A stretch of DNA of 38,684 nt from NCBI GenBank assembly GCA_902796075.1, contig CADBNN010000094.1, positions 1 through 38,684 on the forward strand. The letters are read 5' to 3'. Below, piece after piece: positions 8,092 through 16,768 of this stretch; the stretch's first letter is position 1; every line of letters starts with the position of its first letter. The notes beneath the pieces were generated by a model. That model saw only the letters and a program-made list of their open reading frames with translations. It made no database searches and had not been told where the DNA came from. The translations under genes were made by a program, and so were the position numbers. This DNA is from Oscillospiraceae bacterium. Lineage in GTDB: Bacteria > Bacillota > Clostridia > Oscillospirales > Acutalibacteraceae.

Positions 8092-8115
8092 CACGCGGCA
8101 AAGGAGCAACCAACG

Positions 8116-9573
8116 ATGCGCAGTCATGCCAAAAAGCTGAATTTCAACGGCCTCACCAAGCGCTGGATCATCAACGTGCTCAGCGTGGTGCTGTTGGTAT
8201 TGACCCTGCTCACGGTCATTTTGGCCGTGGGGGTGCATCGCTATTATTATAACGCGGTAACCCAGTTTTTAGACGTGCAAACCGACACGGCCATGCGGTT
8301 CTTTTCGGGGGACGCGGCTCAAAGCGCGGCCGCGTTTGAAAACGCCGCCAAGGAATATGTGGAATCCTTCACCCTGCACGATACCATGGAAGTGCAAATG
8401 CTGGCCAGCGACGGCACGGTGCTCATGTCCACCGCCGGCTATCCTTCCAACGCGGGTGTGGCCCGGGACTATGCCGCCGCTTTAACGGCGGCCGATCATC
8501 GGGCCGTTTGGGAAGGCCGAATCGACGGCGGCGAGCGGGTCATGTCCGTCACCAGCCTGGTGCTGGCCAAAACCAACGCGTCGGTGTGTGTGGGGGCGGT
8601 GCGCATTCTGGTTTCGCTGGTCAACGTAGACCGGCAGTATTGGATGCTGTTTACCGCCACGCTGCTGGTGGTGTTGGGCTTTTTCCTGGTGATTGTGCTT
8701 TCGGGGCTGTATTTCGTCAATTCCATCGTCACCCCCATTCAAAGCATCGGCAAAACCGCCCGGCAGATCGCCCACGGCGATTTTAACGCCCGCATCCAGG
8801 CCGGCCGGCGGGACGACGAGGTGGGCGCTTTGTGCGATACCATCAACGCCATGGCCGAGGAACTGGCCTCCACCGAAAACATGAAAAACGAATTCATTTC
8901 TTCCGTATCGCACGAACTGCGCACCCCCTTAACGGCCATTAAGGGCTGGGGCGAAACGGTGGCCGGCTCTATGGACGACCCGGCGCTGGTGCAAAAGGGC
9001 ATGGACGTGATCATAAGCGAAGCCGAGCGGCTTTCGGTGATCGTGGAAGACCTGCTGGACTTTTCCCGCATGCAAAACGGCAAGCTGACTTATCACATGA
9101 AGCCCTGCGACGTGGTGGCCGAAATGGACGAAGCGGTGCTGACCCTGGCCGACACCGCCGAAAAAAAGCACGTGCTGTTGGATTTTACCGAACCGGTGGA
9201 CATTCCCGTTGTGATAGGGGACGCGGTGCGCCTGCAGCAGGTGTTTGTGAACGTGCTGGATAACGCCTTGAAATATACGCCCGAACAGGGCAGCGTGGTG
9301 GTCGATATCAAGTCCCACCCGGATGAGATCGAAATCATGATCAGCGACAGCGGCTGCGGCATCGCGCCGGAAGATCTGGATCATATCAAACAAAAATTCT
9401 ATAAAGGCAAGGACGCGGTTCGCGGCTCGGGCATCGGCCTGGCTATCGCCGACGAGATCGTGACCGCCCACGGCGGCCGGCTCACCATCGCCAGCACCCT
9501 GCACGTGGGCACCACCGTGACCATCACCTTGCCGGTGCAAAAAAACCAGTTGAACAAGGAGGAGACCGCATGA
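8116..9573 (+). CDS. Sensor histidine kinase (HAMP, HisKA, HATPase)
   Basis: This 485-residue membrane kinase has a first membrane helix (about 17-40), an extracytoplasmic sensor of about 135 residues and a second helix (176-201). A HAMP region (about 202-254) follows. The dimerisation domain has the phosphoacceptor H266 in SSVSHELRTPL. The ATPase domain has N-box NVLDNALKYTP, G1 SDSGCGIAPEDL and G2 GSGIGLAI. This is the PhoR/WalK-like orthodox layout. It is the cognate partner of the regulator encoded 24 nt upstream. The stop overlaps the next gene's ATG (ATGA), so translation is coupled to the DUF1385 protein. Confidence 0.93.
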   Translation: MRSHAKKLNFNGLTKRWIINVLSVVLLVLTLLTVILAVGVHRYYYNAVTQFLDVQTDTAMRFFSGDAAQSAAAFENAAKEYVESFTLHDTMEVQMLASDGTVLMSTAGYPSNAGVARDYAAALTAADHRAVWEGRIDGGERVMSVTSLVLAKTNASVCVGAVRILVSLVNVDRQYWMLFTATLLVVLGFFLVIVLSGLYFVNSIVTPIQSIGKTARQIAHGDFNARIQAGRRDDEVGALCDTINAMAEELASTENMKNEFISSVSHELRTPLTAIKGWGETVAGSMDDPALVQKGMDVIISEAERLSVIVEDLLDFSRMQNGKLTYHMKPCDVVAEMDEAVLTLADTAEKKHVLLDFTEPVDIPVVIGDAVRLQQVFVNVLDNALKYTPEQGSVVVDIKSHPDEIEIMISDSGCGIAPEDLDHIKQKFYKGKDAVRGSGIGLAIADEIVTAHGGRLTIASTLHVGTTVTITLPVQKNQLNKEETA

Positions 9574-10628
9574 AACAAAAACAAGCCGGTTGCCCGGTAA
9601 ACGGATATACGTCCATCGGCGGCCAAGCGCTGTTGGAAGGCATTATGATGAAAGGCCCCGGCCGCACGGTCATGGCCACCCGTCTGCCGGACGGCGCCAT
9701 CGATCTGGAGGACCTGAACGAGACCCATATCCGGGACCGGTATAAAATTTTCGGTTGGCCCCTCATCCGGGGCACTGTCAATATGGTGGAATCCTTCATC
9801 ATCGGCTATAAAGCGCTTATGAAATCAGCCGAAAAGCTGGGGCTGGACGAAGAAAAACCCGCCGCTCCCGCCGCCGAAGCGCCGGCAGACGGGGAAACCC
9901 CCGAACAGCCGGCAGCCCAAAAATCCACTTCCGGCATTATGACGATTATCGGCGTGGTGTCCACCGTGCTGGGCATCGGGCTGGCGCTGGTGCTGTTTAT
10001 GTGGCTGCCCACCGTGCTGTTCAATCTGCTCAATTCGGCCGTTACCCCGGCCGCCGCGGTCACCATCCGGGGCCTGGGCGAAGGCGTCGTTGGCCGGCTG
10101 GACGGTTGGAAGGGCGTGATCGAAGGCGTGATCAAGATCCTCATCTTCCTTGGCTACGTGGCCGCCACCGCTTTAATGAAAGATATTCGCCGCACCTACC
10201 AATACCACGGCAGTGAACATAAATGCATTTTTTGTTATGAAGCCGGCCTGCCTCTCACGGTAGAAAACGTGCGGGCCCAGCGCCGCTTCCATCCCCGCTG
10301 CGGCACCTCTTTTTTGGTGCTCATGCTCATCGTCAGCATTTTGGTTTCCAGCTGCATTTTGTACATTTTCCCCGGTCTGCGGGCCATCACCTGGCTGTGG
10401 ATCGTGGTCAAGATCCTCATTTTGCCCCTCATTTTGGGGCTGGGGTATGAACTCATCCGCTTTGCGGGGCGGCACAACAACGTGTTCACCCGCATTATGT
10501 CGGCGCCCGGTTTGTGGGTGCAGCGGCTCACCACCCGGGAGCCGGACGACAGCATGATCGAAGTGGCCATCGCCGCTATGAACGCCGTTATCCCCGAACG
10601 CCCGGAGGACGCCCAATGGGGCAAATGA
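9570..10628 (+). CDS. DUF1385-family membrane protein
   Basis: This 352-residue protein has the DUF1385 (PF07136) hallmarks. These are an N-terminal GGQALLEGIMMKGP motif, an LIRGTVNMVESF segment and a YHGSEHKCIFCYE motif near residue 215. The HPRCGTSFLVL motif is followed by hydrophobic segments. An Ala/Pro-rich linker at about 93-115 separates the N-terminal part from the first membrane helices. The biochemical function is unknown. In many Firmicutes this family sits next to prmC and prfA, and here prmC follows with a 13-nt overlap. The conserved His/Cys residues suggest metal binding (inference). The start ATG overlaps the kinase stop. Confidence 0.88.
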   Translation: MKQKQAGCPVNGYTSIGGQALLEGIMMKGPGRTVMATRLPDGAIDLEDLNETHIRDRYKIFGWPLIRGTVNMVESFIIGYKALMKSAEKLGLDEEKPAAPAAEAPADGETPEQPAAQKSTSGIMTIIGVVSTVLGIGLALVLFMWLPTVLFNLLNSAVTPAAAVTIRGLGEGVVGRLDGWKGVIEGVIKILIFLGYVAATALMKDIRRTYQYHGSEHKCIFCYEAGLPLTVENVRAQRRFHPRCGTSFLVLMLIVSILVSSCILYIFPGLRAITWLWIVVKILILPLILGLGYELIRFAGRHNNVFTRIMSAPGLWVQRLTTREPDDSMIEVAIAAMNAVIPERPEDAQWGK

Positions 10629-11473
10629 CCCTGCGGCAGCTGCTGCAAGAGGTGATCGCCGCTTTGACCGCCGCCGGTGTGGAAGACGCCGGATTTGACG
10701 GCTTGCAGTTGGTGTGTCGTCACACCGGCCTTTCTCCCGCCCGGTTGCGGGCCGACGGGGACCGGCCGGCAGACGCCGCCGTTCTGGCGCCGTTGCGGGC
10801 CTGCGTGGCGCGCCGGTGCGCGGGCGAACCCCTGCAGTATGTGTTGGGAGAATGGGAATTTTCTTCCCTGCCCTTTTACGTGGGGCCGGGGGTGCTCATT
10901 CCCCGGGCGGACACCGAAATACTGGTAGACGAAGCCCTGCGATTTTTAGAGGGCGTGGCCGCCCCCCGGGTGGCAGACCTGTGCGCCGGCAGCGGCTGTG
11001 TGGGTTTGGCCCTGGCCCATGAACGGCCGGACGCCGCCGTTACCGGGGTGGAGATCTCGTCCCGGGCGGCCGCCTATTGGCGGCGCAACGCCGCCCGCAA
11101 CCGCCTGCCAAACGCCGTTTTGCGGCAGGCCGACGTGCTGGCGGGGCCGCAGGCCGGCGATTCGTTTCACCTGATCGCGGCCAACCCGCCCTACATTCCC
11201 GCCCGCGACCTGCCCGGCCTGTCCCGGGAGGTGCGGCACGAACCTGCGCTGGCTCTCAACGGCGGGGCCGACGGTCTCACCTTTTACCGGGCCATCATCC
11301 GGCAATGGACCGCCGCCCTCACGCCCGACGGCTCGCTGCTGTTTGAAGTGGGCGCCGGCCAAAGCGAGGCGGTGGCGGCGCTGCTGCAAACCCGTTTTCA
11401 ACAGGTATATACCGTGCCCGATCTCAACGGCATCCCCCGGGTGCTTATCGGCACGGCCGTCATACATACATAA
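10616..11473 (+). CDS. prmC: Release factor glutamine methyltransferase PrmC
   Basis: This 285-residue methyltransferase has an N-terminal helical substrate-binding domain. Its AdoMet-binding domain starts with DLCAGSG (121-127) and holds the catalytic NPPY motif (190-193), which recognises glutamine. PrmC methylates the glutamine of the GGQ motif in release factors RF1 and RF2. The chosen ATG has GGAGG 8-9 nt upstream and overlaps DUF1385 by 13 nt; a second ATG three codons later is possible. No prfA is present in this window, although it is the usual neighbour. The frame extends far upstream, but that part is antiparallel shadow of DUF1385. Confidence 0.93.
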   Translation: MGQMTLRQLLQEVIAALTAAGVEDAGFDGLQLVCRHTGLSPARLRADGDRPADAAVLAPLRACVARRCAGEPLQYVLGEWEFSSLPFYVGPGVLIPRADTEILVDEALRFLEGVAAPRVADLCAGSGCVGLALAHERPDAAVTGVEISSRAAAYWRRNAARNRLPNAVLRQADVLAGPQAGDSFHLIAANPPYIPARDLPGLSREVRHEPALALNGGADGLTFYRAIIRQWTAALTPDGSLLFEVGAGQSEAVAALLQTRFQQVYTVPDLNGIPRVLIGTAVIHT

Positions 11474-11500
11474 CATCCAACGAAAAGGAGTATCAATACC

Positions 11501-12628
11501 ATGGCAGACAAGAAAACCGACCGGGTCGTTTCGGCAGACGACCGCAAAAAGGCGCTGGAAACAGCCCTGCTGCAAATTGAAAAGGAATTCGGCAAAGGCG
11601 CCGTTATGAAGCTCGGCCAGAATTCCGCCATGAATGTGGAAGCCATTTCTACCGGTTCCCTGTCGCTGGACCTGGCGCTGGGCATCGGCGGCGTACCCAA
11701 GGGCCGTATTATTGAAATCTACGGGCCGGAATCTTCCGGCAAAACCACCATTGCCCTGCACGTGGTGGCCGAAGCCCAAAAACAGGGGGGCGAAGCCGCG
11801 TTTATCGACGTGGAACACGCGCTGGATCCGGTGTACGCCCAGGCGTTGGGCATCGATATCGATTCTTTGCTGGTCTCCCAGCCGGATAACGGCGAAAACG
11901 CGCTGGAGATCGCCGAAGCCCTGGTGCGTTCCGGCGCCATCGACGTGGTGGTGGTCGACTCGGTAGCCGCCCTGGTGCCCAAGGCCGAAATCGAAGGCAA
12001 TATGGGCGACAGCCACATGGGCCTGCAGGCTCGGCTCATGTCCCAGGCGCTGCGCAAGCTGGCGGGCGCCATTTCCCGGTCCAACTGTCTGGTCATTTTC
12101 ATCAACCAGCTGCGGGATAAGATCGGCGTTATGTTCGGCAATCCCGAAACCACCACCGGCGGCAAAGCCTTAAAATACTATGCGTCGGTGCGCATCGATA
12201 TCCGCCGTATCGAAACCCTCAAATCGGGCGGCGAAATGATCGGTTCCCGCACCCGGGCCAAGGTGGTCAAAAACAAGGTGGCGCCCCCCTTCCGCGAGGG
12301 CGAATTTGACATTATGTACGGCAAGGGCATTTCCCGCGAAGGCGAGATCGTGGACCTGGGCGTGAAATACGACATCATTCAAAAAAGCGGCGCCTGGTTT
12401 GCTTATAAGGGCGAACGCCTGGGCCAAGGCCGCGATAACGTGAAAAAACTGCTGCAGGAAAATCCCGAACTGGCCAGCGAGATCGAAGCCCAGATCCGGG
12501 AAGCGGCCAAAACCGGCGACCGCCATGCCGCGCCCGCCGCAGCGGCCCCGGCGCCTGCCGCCCCCGCCGCGCCTGAAGCCGCGCCTGCCCGCAAGGTAGA
12601 CCTGGATATTTCGGTCGACGACGAATGA
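11501..12628 (+). CDS. recA: Recombinase RecA
   Basis: This is a 375-residue RecA, with Walker [10 protein letters not shown] at 75-83, Walker [10 protein letters not shown], the L1/L2 DNA-binding loops ([20 protein letters not shown]) and an acidic, Ala/Pro-rich C-terminal tail ending ISVDDE. RecA forms filaments on single-stranded DNA for homologous recombination and stimulates LexA self-cleavage. An AAGGAG site precedes the ATG by about 10 nt. No LexA (Cheo) box was recognised in the 27-nt gap after prmC, so it may depend on the upstream operon promoter or on one hidden inside prmC. The stop overlaps recX (ATGA). Confidence 0.98.
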   Translation: MADKKTDRVVSADDRKKALETALLQIEKEFGKGAVMKLGQNSAMNVEAISTGSLSLDLALGIGGVPKGRIIEIYGPESSGKTTIALHVVAEAQKQGGEAAFIDVEHALDPVYAQALGIDIDSLLVSQPDNGENALEIAEALVRSGAIDVVVVDSVAALVPKAEIEGNMGDSHMGLQARLMSQALRKLAGAISRSNCLVIFINQLRDKIGVMFGNPETTTGGKALKYYASVRIDIRRIETLKSGGEMIGSRTRAKVVKNKVAPPFREGEFDIMYGKGISREGEIVDLGVKYDIIQKSGAWFAYKGERLGQGRDNVKKLLQENPELASEIEAQIREAAKTGDRHAAPAAAAPAPAAPAAPEAAPARKVDLDISVDDE

Positions 12629-13254
12629 TCGTAACCGAACTGCGCCCCCGCCGCCACCGGCTCACCGCGCTGGTGCTGGCCGGGGTGGAACAGCCCATCC
12701 CGGTGGATACCGAAACCCTGCTGCTTTCCGGCATCGGGGTGGGAGACGACCTTTCGCAGGATCAACTGGATGAGCTGTTAGACCGTTCCCAACGCAACCG
12801 GGCATATGAAAAAGCCTTGTATTTGCTGGAATACCGGGCCCATTCCCGGGCGGAACTGCTGCAAAAAGTGCGGCGGGAATACCCCCTGCCGGCGGCGGAA
12901 GAAGCGGTGGAGCGGGTGGCCGCCCTGGGCTTGATAGACGATGAAGCCTTTGCCCGGGACTATGCCCGCGAGTTGTTTGAAAGCAAGCGTTACGGCGCCC
13001 GCCGGGTAGAGCAGGAATTGCGCCGCCGGGGGATCAACGGCGAGATCATCGACCGGGTGTTGGCGGAACAAACCGCCGATCCCGTTGCGCAGATCACGGC
13101 CATTCTGCAAAAAAAATACACCCCCATCCCCACCGATCCCAAGGCCCTTGCCAAAGTGCTGGCGGCCATGGTGCGCCGGGGGTATGAATACGGCCAGGTG
13201 CGGCAGGCGTTGCTGCAGCTGACAGACAGCGAGATTGAGGATGATACCCTATGA
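12625..13254 (+). CDS. recX: Regulatory protein RecX
   Basis: This 209-residue protein consists mainly of three-helix RecX repeats. Recognisable segments are [31 protein letters not shown] and [14 protein letters not shown]. RecX binds RecA filaments and limits their activity. The recA-recX order with a 4-nt ATGA overlap is the classical arrangement and keeps the two proteins balanced. An N-terminal region of about 55 residues ([12 protein letters not shown]) precedes the first repeat, as in longer Firmicutes RecX proteins. The stop overlaps the rimO start. Confidence 0.92.
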   Translation: MIVTELRPRRHRLTALVLAGVEQPIPVDTETLLLSGIGVGDDLSQDQLDELLDRSQRNRAYEKALYLLEYRAHSRAELLQKVRREYPLPAAEEAVERVAALGLIDDEAFARDYARELFESKRYGARRVEQELRRRGINGEIIDRVLAEQTADPVAQITAILQKKYTPIPTDPKALAKVLAAMVRRGYEYGQVRQALLQLTDSEIEDDTL

Positions 13255-14579
13255 GTATTCACGTGGGCATGGTTTCGTTAGGCTGCCCCAAAAATCAGGT
13301 AGACGGCGAACAACTGCTGGCCAAACTGGCGGCCGCCGGCTATACCGTTACGGGCGATCCCGCCCGGGCGCAGGTGATCGTGGTGAACACCTGCGGCTTT
13401 ATTGAATCGGCCAAGCAGGAAGCCATCAACACCATTTTGGAAATGGCCGCCTATAAACAAACCGGCATTTTGCGGGCACTGGTGGTGACCGGGTGCCTGG
13501 CCGAGCGTTATCGCGACGAATTGCTGCGCGAAATGCCCGAGATCGACGCGGTGGTGGGCATCGGCCAAAACGGGGATATCGTGTCTATCGTGCAAAAGGC
13601 CCTGCAAGGGCCGGCCTTTGGTTGTTACGGGCCCAAAAGCGATTTGCCGCTTGCAGGCGAACGGCTGTTGTTCAGCCCCTCTTACTGGGCCTACCTTAAA
13701 ATTGCCGAAGGCTGCAGCAACCGGTGCGCCTATTGCGCCATTCCCGCCATTCGGGGGCCCGTGCGCAGCCGGCCGATGGAATCGGTGCTGGCGGAAGCGA
13801 AGCAACTGGCCGCCGGCGGGGTGAAGGAACTCATCGTAGTGGCGCAGGACACCACCCGTTACGGGGAAGACCTGTATGGCGAAAGCCGCCTGCCCCAACT
13901 GCTGGAAAGCCTGTGCGCCGTGGAAGGCGTTCGCTGGATCCGCCTGCTGTACGCCTACCCCGAGCGGGTCACCCCCCAACTGCTGGCCGTTATGGCCCGG
14001 CAGGAAAAAATCGTGAAATATATCGACCTGCCCATTCAGCATTGCTGCGGCCGGGTGCTGCGGTCTATGAACCGCCCCGGCGACCGGCAAAGCCTTACCG
14101 ACTGCATTGCCGCCATTCGCAAGGCGGTGCCGGGTGTGGTTATCCGCACCACGGTTATGGTGGGCTTTCCCGGTGAAACGGAGCAGGAATTTAACGAGCT
14201 GTGTGAATTTATTGCGCAAATGCGGTTTCCCCGGCTGGGCTGTTTTGCCTTTTCGGAAGAAGAGGGCACCCCTGCCGCCGCCATGGCCGGCGCGATCGAT
14301 CCGGCTGTGCGGGAACACCGGCGGGATATTTTAATGCAGCAGCAAACCCGCATTATGGAACAAGCCGCCGCGGCCCGGGTGGGGCAGCACCTCACCGTGC
14401 TGGTGGAAGGCTTTGATGAAGAACGGGGCCTGTATTACGGTCGCTCGGCCGCCGACGCGCCCGAAATAGACGGGCTGGTGTATTTTTCCGCCCGGCAGGC
14501 CGCCCCCGGCGATTTTGTTACCGTTGCAATCACCGGTACCGACGCGCTGGACTTAGTGGGAAAGGAAATGGATTCGTGA
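13251..14579 (+). CDS. rimO: Ribosomal protein S12 methylthiotransferase RimO
   Basis: This 442-residue radical-SAM enzyme carries two Fe-S clusters. The N-terminal MTTase-domain cysteines are C12, C48 and C82. The radical-SAM cluster is C155-x3-C159-x2-C162 (GCSNRCAYC). A C-terminal TRAM domain (from about 375) recognises the substrate. RimO adds a methylthio group to a conserved aspartate of ribosomal protein S12. The GCSNRCAYCAIPAIRG motif favours RimO over the tRNA enzyme MiaB. The start overlaps the recX stop, and the stop overlaps the pgsA start. Confidence 0.95.
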   Translation: MSIHVGMVSLGCPKNQVDGEQLLAKLAAAGYTVTGDPARAQVIVVNTCGFIESAKQEAINTILEMAAYKQTGILRALVVTGCLAERYRDELLREMPEIDAVVGIGQNGDIVSIVQKALQGPAFGCYGPKSDLPLAGERLLFSPSYWAYLKIAEGCSNRCAYCAIPAIRGPVRSRPMESVLAEAKQLAAGGVKELIVVAQDTTRYGEDLYGESRLPQLLESLCAVEGVRWIRLLYAYPERVTPQLLAVMARQEKIVKYIDLPIQHCCGRVLRSMNRPGDRQSLTDCIAAIRKAVPGVVIRTTVMVGFPGETEQEFNELCEFIAQMRFPRLGCFAFSEEEGTPAAAMAGAIDPAVREHRRDILMQQQTRIMEQAAAARVGQHLTVLVEGFDEERGLYYGRSAADAPEIDGLVYFSARQAAPGDFVTVAITGTDALDLVGKEMDS

Positions 14580-15160
14580 ACGCACCCAATCGATTGACCC
14601 TATCACGCATTGTGTTAACGCCTGTGTTTTTGGCAACGCTTCTGTGGCAGTTCCCCTGCCACTATTTTGTGGCGCTGGTGCTGTTTGTGGCGGCTTCCCT
14701 CACCGATTACTGGGATGGTAAACTGGCCCGCAAGCACGGGCTCGTTACCGATTTCGGCAAGTTTTTAGACCCCATTGCCGATAAACTGCTCACCACCGCC
14801 GCTTTTTTGGGCTTTATGGTGCTGGGCCACGGCGTGGGCATGGTGTGGATCGTGTTTTTGGTGCTGGCGCGGGAATTTGCCGTGGCGTCTTTGCGCATGG
14901 TGGCCGCCGCCAAAGGCACGGTCATCGCCGCCGATCGCTGGGGCAAAATAAAAACCGTGTGCCAAATGGTTGCCATTATTATGGTGCTGGCTTTTCACGG
15001 ATTTATGGACCTGTTCGCCATGGTGTGGCCCGGTTTTACCCTGCTCAACCTGCCCATGGTGGTGCTGTATAACGTGGCGCTGTGGCTTTCGGCGGTGCTC
15101 ACGGTGGTGTCGGGCGTCAATTATTTGGTCAAAAACAAAAATTGTTTTTCCGATTTATAA
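14576..15160 (+). CDS. pgsA: CDP-diacylglycerol-glycerol-3-phosphate 3-phosphatidyltransferase
   Basis: This 194-residue membrane enzyme carries the full CDP-alcohol phosphotransferase motif between residues 44 and 69 (D44, D47, G48, A51, R52, G61, D65, D69). It makes phosphatidylglycerol phosphate, the committed step to phosphatidylglycerol and cardiolipin. About five membrane helices are visible. The start is GTG at 14576, overlapping the rimO stop by 4 nt. The protein ends LVKNKNCFSDL. It is the last gene of the plus-strand run. No convincing terminator is visible before the T-box promoter, only an A/T-rich inverted repeat near 15131-15149. Confidence 0.93.
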   Translation: MNAPNRLTLSRIVLTPVFLATLLWQFPCHYFVALVLFVAASLTDYWDGKLARKHGLVTDFGKFLDPIADKLLTTAAFLGFMVLGHGVGMVWIVFLVLAREFAVASLRMVAAAKGTVIAADRWGKIKTVCQMVAIIMVLAFHGFMDLFAMVWPGFTLLNLPMVVLYNVALWLSAVLTVVSGVNYLVKNKNCFSDL

Positions 15161-15190
15161 AAAATACGTGCATTTTTGTCCTGCGTGGTG

Positions 15191-15196
15191 TATAAT
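15191..15196 (+). promoter_or_regulatory. -10 box for the T-box/cys operon
   Basis: A consensus TATAAT lies about 10 nt upstream of the start of the T-box leader. The -35 region at the expected distance (around GTGCAT) is poor. Confidence 0.55.
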
Positions 15197-15202
15197 GTAG
15201 CG

Positions 15203-15462
15203 TAAGAATACCAAATGCCATAAACAGGACCAGTAACCGCCCACAGCGGGCACGGCAGAGAGGAAGGGCCGCAGGCTGCAAGCCCTTCTCGTGACCGGCG
15301 GCGGCGAATGCCCCTGTTTGCAGGTGCCGGGAACGCGCTTTTGCGCCAGTATCGGCATCCGGGCGGGCCCGTTAGCGCCCAGCACGAGTGATAAACAAGA
15401 GTGGAACCGCGATATCGTCGCCTCTTACCGCCCCTTTGGGGCTGTACAGAGGCGCTTTTTTA
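15203..15462 (+). ncRNA. Cysteine-specific T-box riboswitch leader
   Basis: The leader contains the invariant T-box sequence AGTGGAACCGCG at about 15400-15411. A long stem I is closed by AAACAGG near 15223 pairing with CCTGTTT near 15314. It also has the specifier-loop S-turn pieces AGTA (5' side) and GAA (3' side). Directly after GAA comes TGC (15309-15311), a cysteine codon. Uncharged tRNA-Cys would pair with the specifier and with the TGGAA bulge to stabilise an antiterminator and switch on the genes. The downstream genes cysE and cysS agree with cysteine control. The base after the specifier is C rather than the usual purine. Confidence 0.92.
15419..15462 (+). terminator. Regulated terminator of the T-box
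   Basis: A stem CGCCTCT (15419-15425) with AGAGGCG (15448-15454), containing an inner CCCC/GGGG hairpin, is followed by CTTTTTT. Its 5' arm lies a few bases after the T-box motif, so it competes with the antiterminator. Confidence 0.88.
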
Positions 15463-15475
15463 TGAGGTGAATGTT

Positions 15476-16123
15476 GTGTTTGAACGTTGGCGTGAAGAGA
15501 TCAATAACATCAAAGCCCACGATCCCGCCGCCCGCTCGGCGCCGGAGATCATGCTGCTGTACCCCGGCTTTAAGGCGGTGCGCATGCATCGCCGGGCCAA
15601 CTGGTATTACCGGCACGGGTGCAGGTTTTTGGCCCGGTGGGTGTCTCAGCGGGCCGCCCGCAAAACGGGAATCGAGATCCATCCGGCCGCCCAAATCGGC
15701 CGCCGGGTGTTCATAGACCACGGCTCCGGCGTGGTGATCGGCGAAACCGCCGTGGTGGGGGACGATGTCACCATTTATCAGGGCGTTACCCTGGGCGGCA
15801 CCGGCAAGCACGAAGGCAAGCGTCATCCCACCATCGGCAACGGCGTTATGATCGGGGCCGGCGCCAAGGTGCTGGGGCCCTTCACGGTGGGGGACGGCGC
15901 CCGCATTGCCGCCGGTGCGGTGGTGTTAAGCGAGATCCCGGCCGACGCCACCGCCGTGGGCGTGCCCGCCCGGGTGGTGCGCCTGGGCGACGCCCGGGTG
16001 TGCGAAGAACTGGACCAGGTCCACATTCCCGACCCGGTGGCCCAAAAGATCTGTATGCTGGAAGCCAAGGTGCACCGGCTGGAAAAACTGATGGGGGAAC
16101 AAAACAAAGACCATGACGCGTGA
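15476..16123 (+). CDS. cysE: Serine O-acetyltransferase
   Basis: This is a 215-residue protein from GTG at 15476, with GAGGTG 6 nt upstream. The longer open frame runs back into the T-box and is not used. The left-handed beta-helix built from hexapeptide repeats is plain from about residue 75. It includes the catalytic DHGSG and the VIGETAVVGDDVTIYQGVTLGG block. The enzyme acetylates serine with acetyl-CoA, the first committed step of cysteine synthesis. The C-terminal helix after VRLGDAR could form the CysK-binding tail, but no cysK is seen here. Regulation is by the cysteine T-box. The stop overlaps the next gene by 11 nt. Confidence 0.95.
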   Translation: MFERWREEINNIKAHDPAARSAPEIMLLYPGFKAVRMHRRANWYYRHGCRFLARWVSQRAARKTGIEIHPAAQIGRRVFIDHGSGVVIGETAVVGDDVTIYQGVTLGGTGKHEGKRHPTIGNGVMIGAGAKVLGPFTVGDGARIAAGAVVLSEIPADATAVGVPARVVRLGDARVCEELDQVHIPDPVAQKICMLEAKVHRLEKLMGEQNKDHDA

Positions 16124-16763
16124 CATTTGTTTTGATTTAGACGGCACCCTCACCGATTCCGGCCCCGGCATCAAAAATTCGGTGCGGTATATGCTGGCCC
16201 GGTGCGGCCTGCCGCCCCAAACCGACGCCGAACTGGACCGGTTCGTCGGCCCGCCGCTTATGATGAGTTTTCAGGCCTTTTGCGGCATGACCGAAGCGCA
16301 GGCCAAGCAAGCCATTCCGGTTTATCGCGCCTATTTTAAGCAAACCGGCATTTGGGAAAACACAGTGTATCCCGGCATTCCCGGGCTGTTGGCCGCTTTG
16401 CGGGCCGCCGGCCACCGGCTGTACGTGGTCACCGGCAAGCCGGAAATATTTGCCCGGCAAATACTGGAGCGGTTTGACCTGTGGCAGTATTTTAGCCATT
16501 TGCAGGGCATCGACCTGAACGAGGACGTGCCCACCGCCAAAGCCGACCTGCTGGGGGCGGTTATCAACCGCTTTGGGTTAGACCCTGCCCGCATGGTGAT
16601 GGTGGGGGACCGCCGGTATGATATGGAAGGCGCCGTTGCCGTGGGCGCCACCCCGGTCGGCGTGCTGTACGGCTACGGCACCCGGCAGGAACTCACCGCC
16701 GCCGGCGCCGCTTATTTGGCCCCGTCGGTGCCGGCATTGCAAGGAATATTATTAAAGGAGTAA
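16113..16763 (+). CDS. HAD-superfamily phosphatase (phosphoglycolate phosphatase-like)
   Basis: This 216-residue hydrolase has the HAD motifs. Motif I is FDLDGTLTDS with nucleophile D8 and acid D10. Motif II is in YVVTGKP. Motif III/IV is the Lys in TAKADLLG and MVGDRRYDMEGA. A helical C1 cap lies at about 18-85. The closest named relatives are Gph/PpaX-type phosphatases. The substrate is not determinable. Its place between cysE and cysS, overlapping cysE by 11 nt and 5 nt from cysS, means it is under cysteine T-box control. A cysteine-related or housekeeping metabolite-repair role is possible, but this is inference. Confidence 0.88.
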   Translation: MTRDICFDLDGTLTDSGPGIKNSVRYMLARCGLPPQTDAELDRFVGPPLMMSFQAFCGMTEAQAKQAIPVYRAYFKQTGIWENTVYPGIPGLLAALRAAGHRLYVVTGKPEIFARQILERFDLWQYFSHLQGIDLNEDVPTAKADLLGAVINRFGLDPARMVMVGDRRYDMEGAVAVGATPVGVLYGYGTRQELTAAGAAYLAPSVPALQGILLKE

Positions 16764-16768
16764 GCCCT

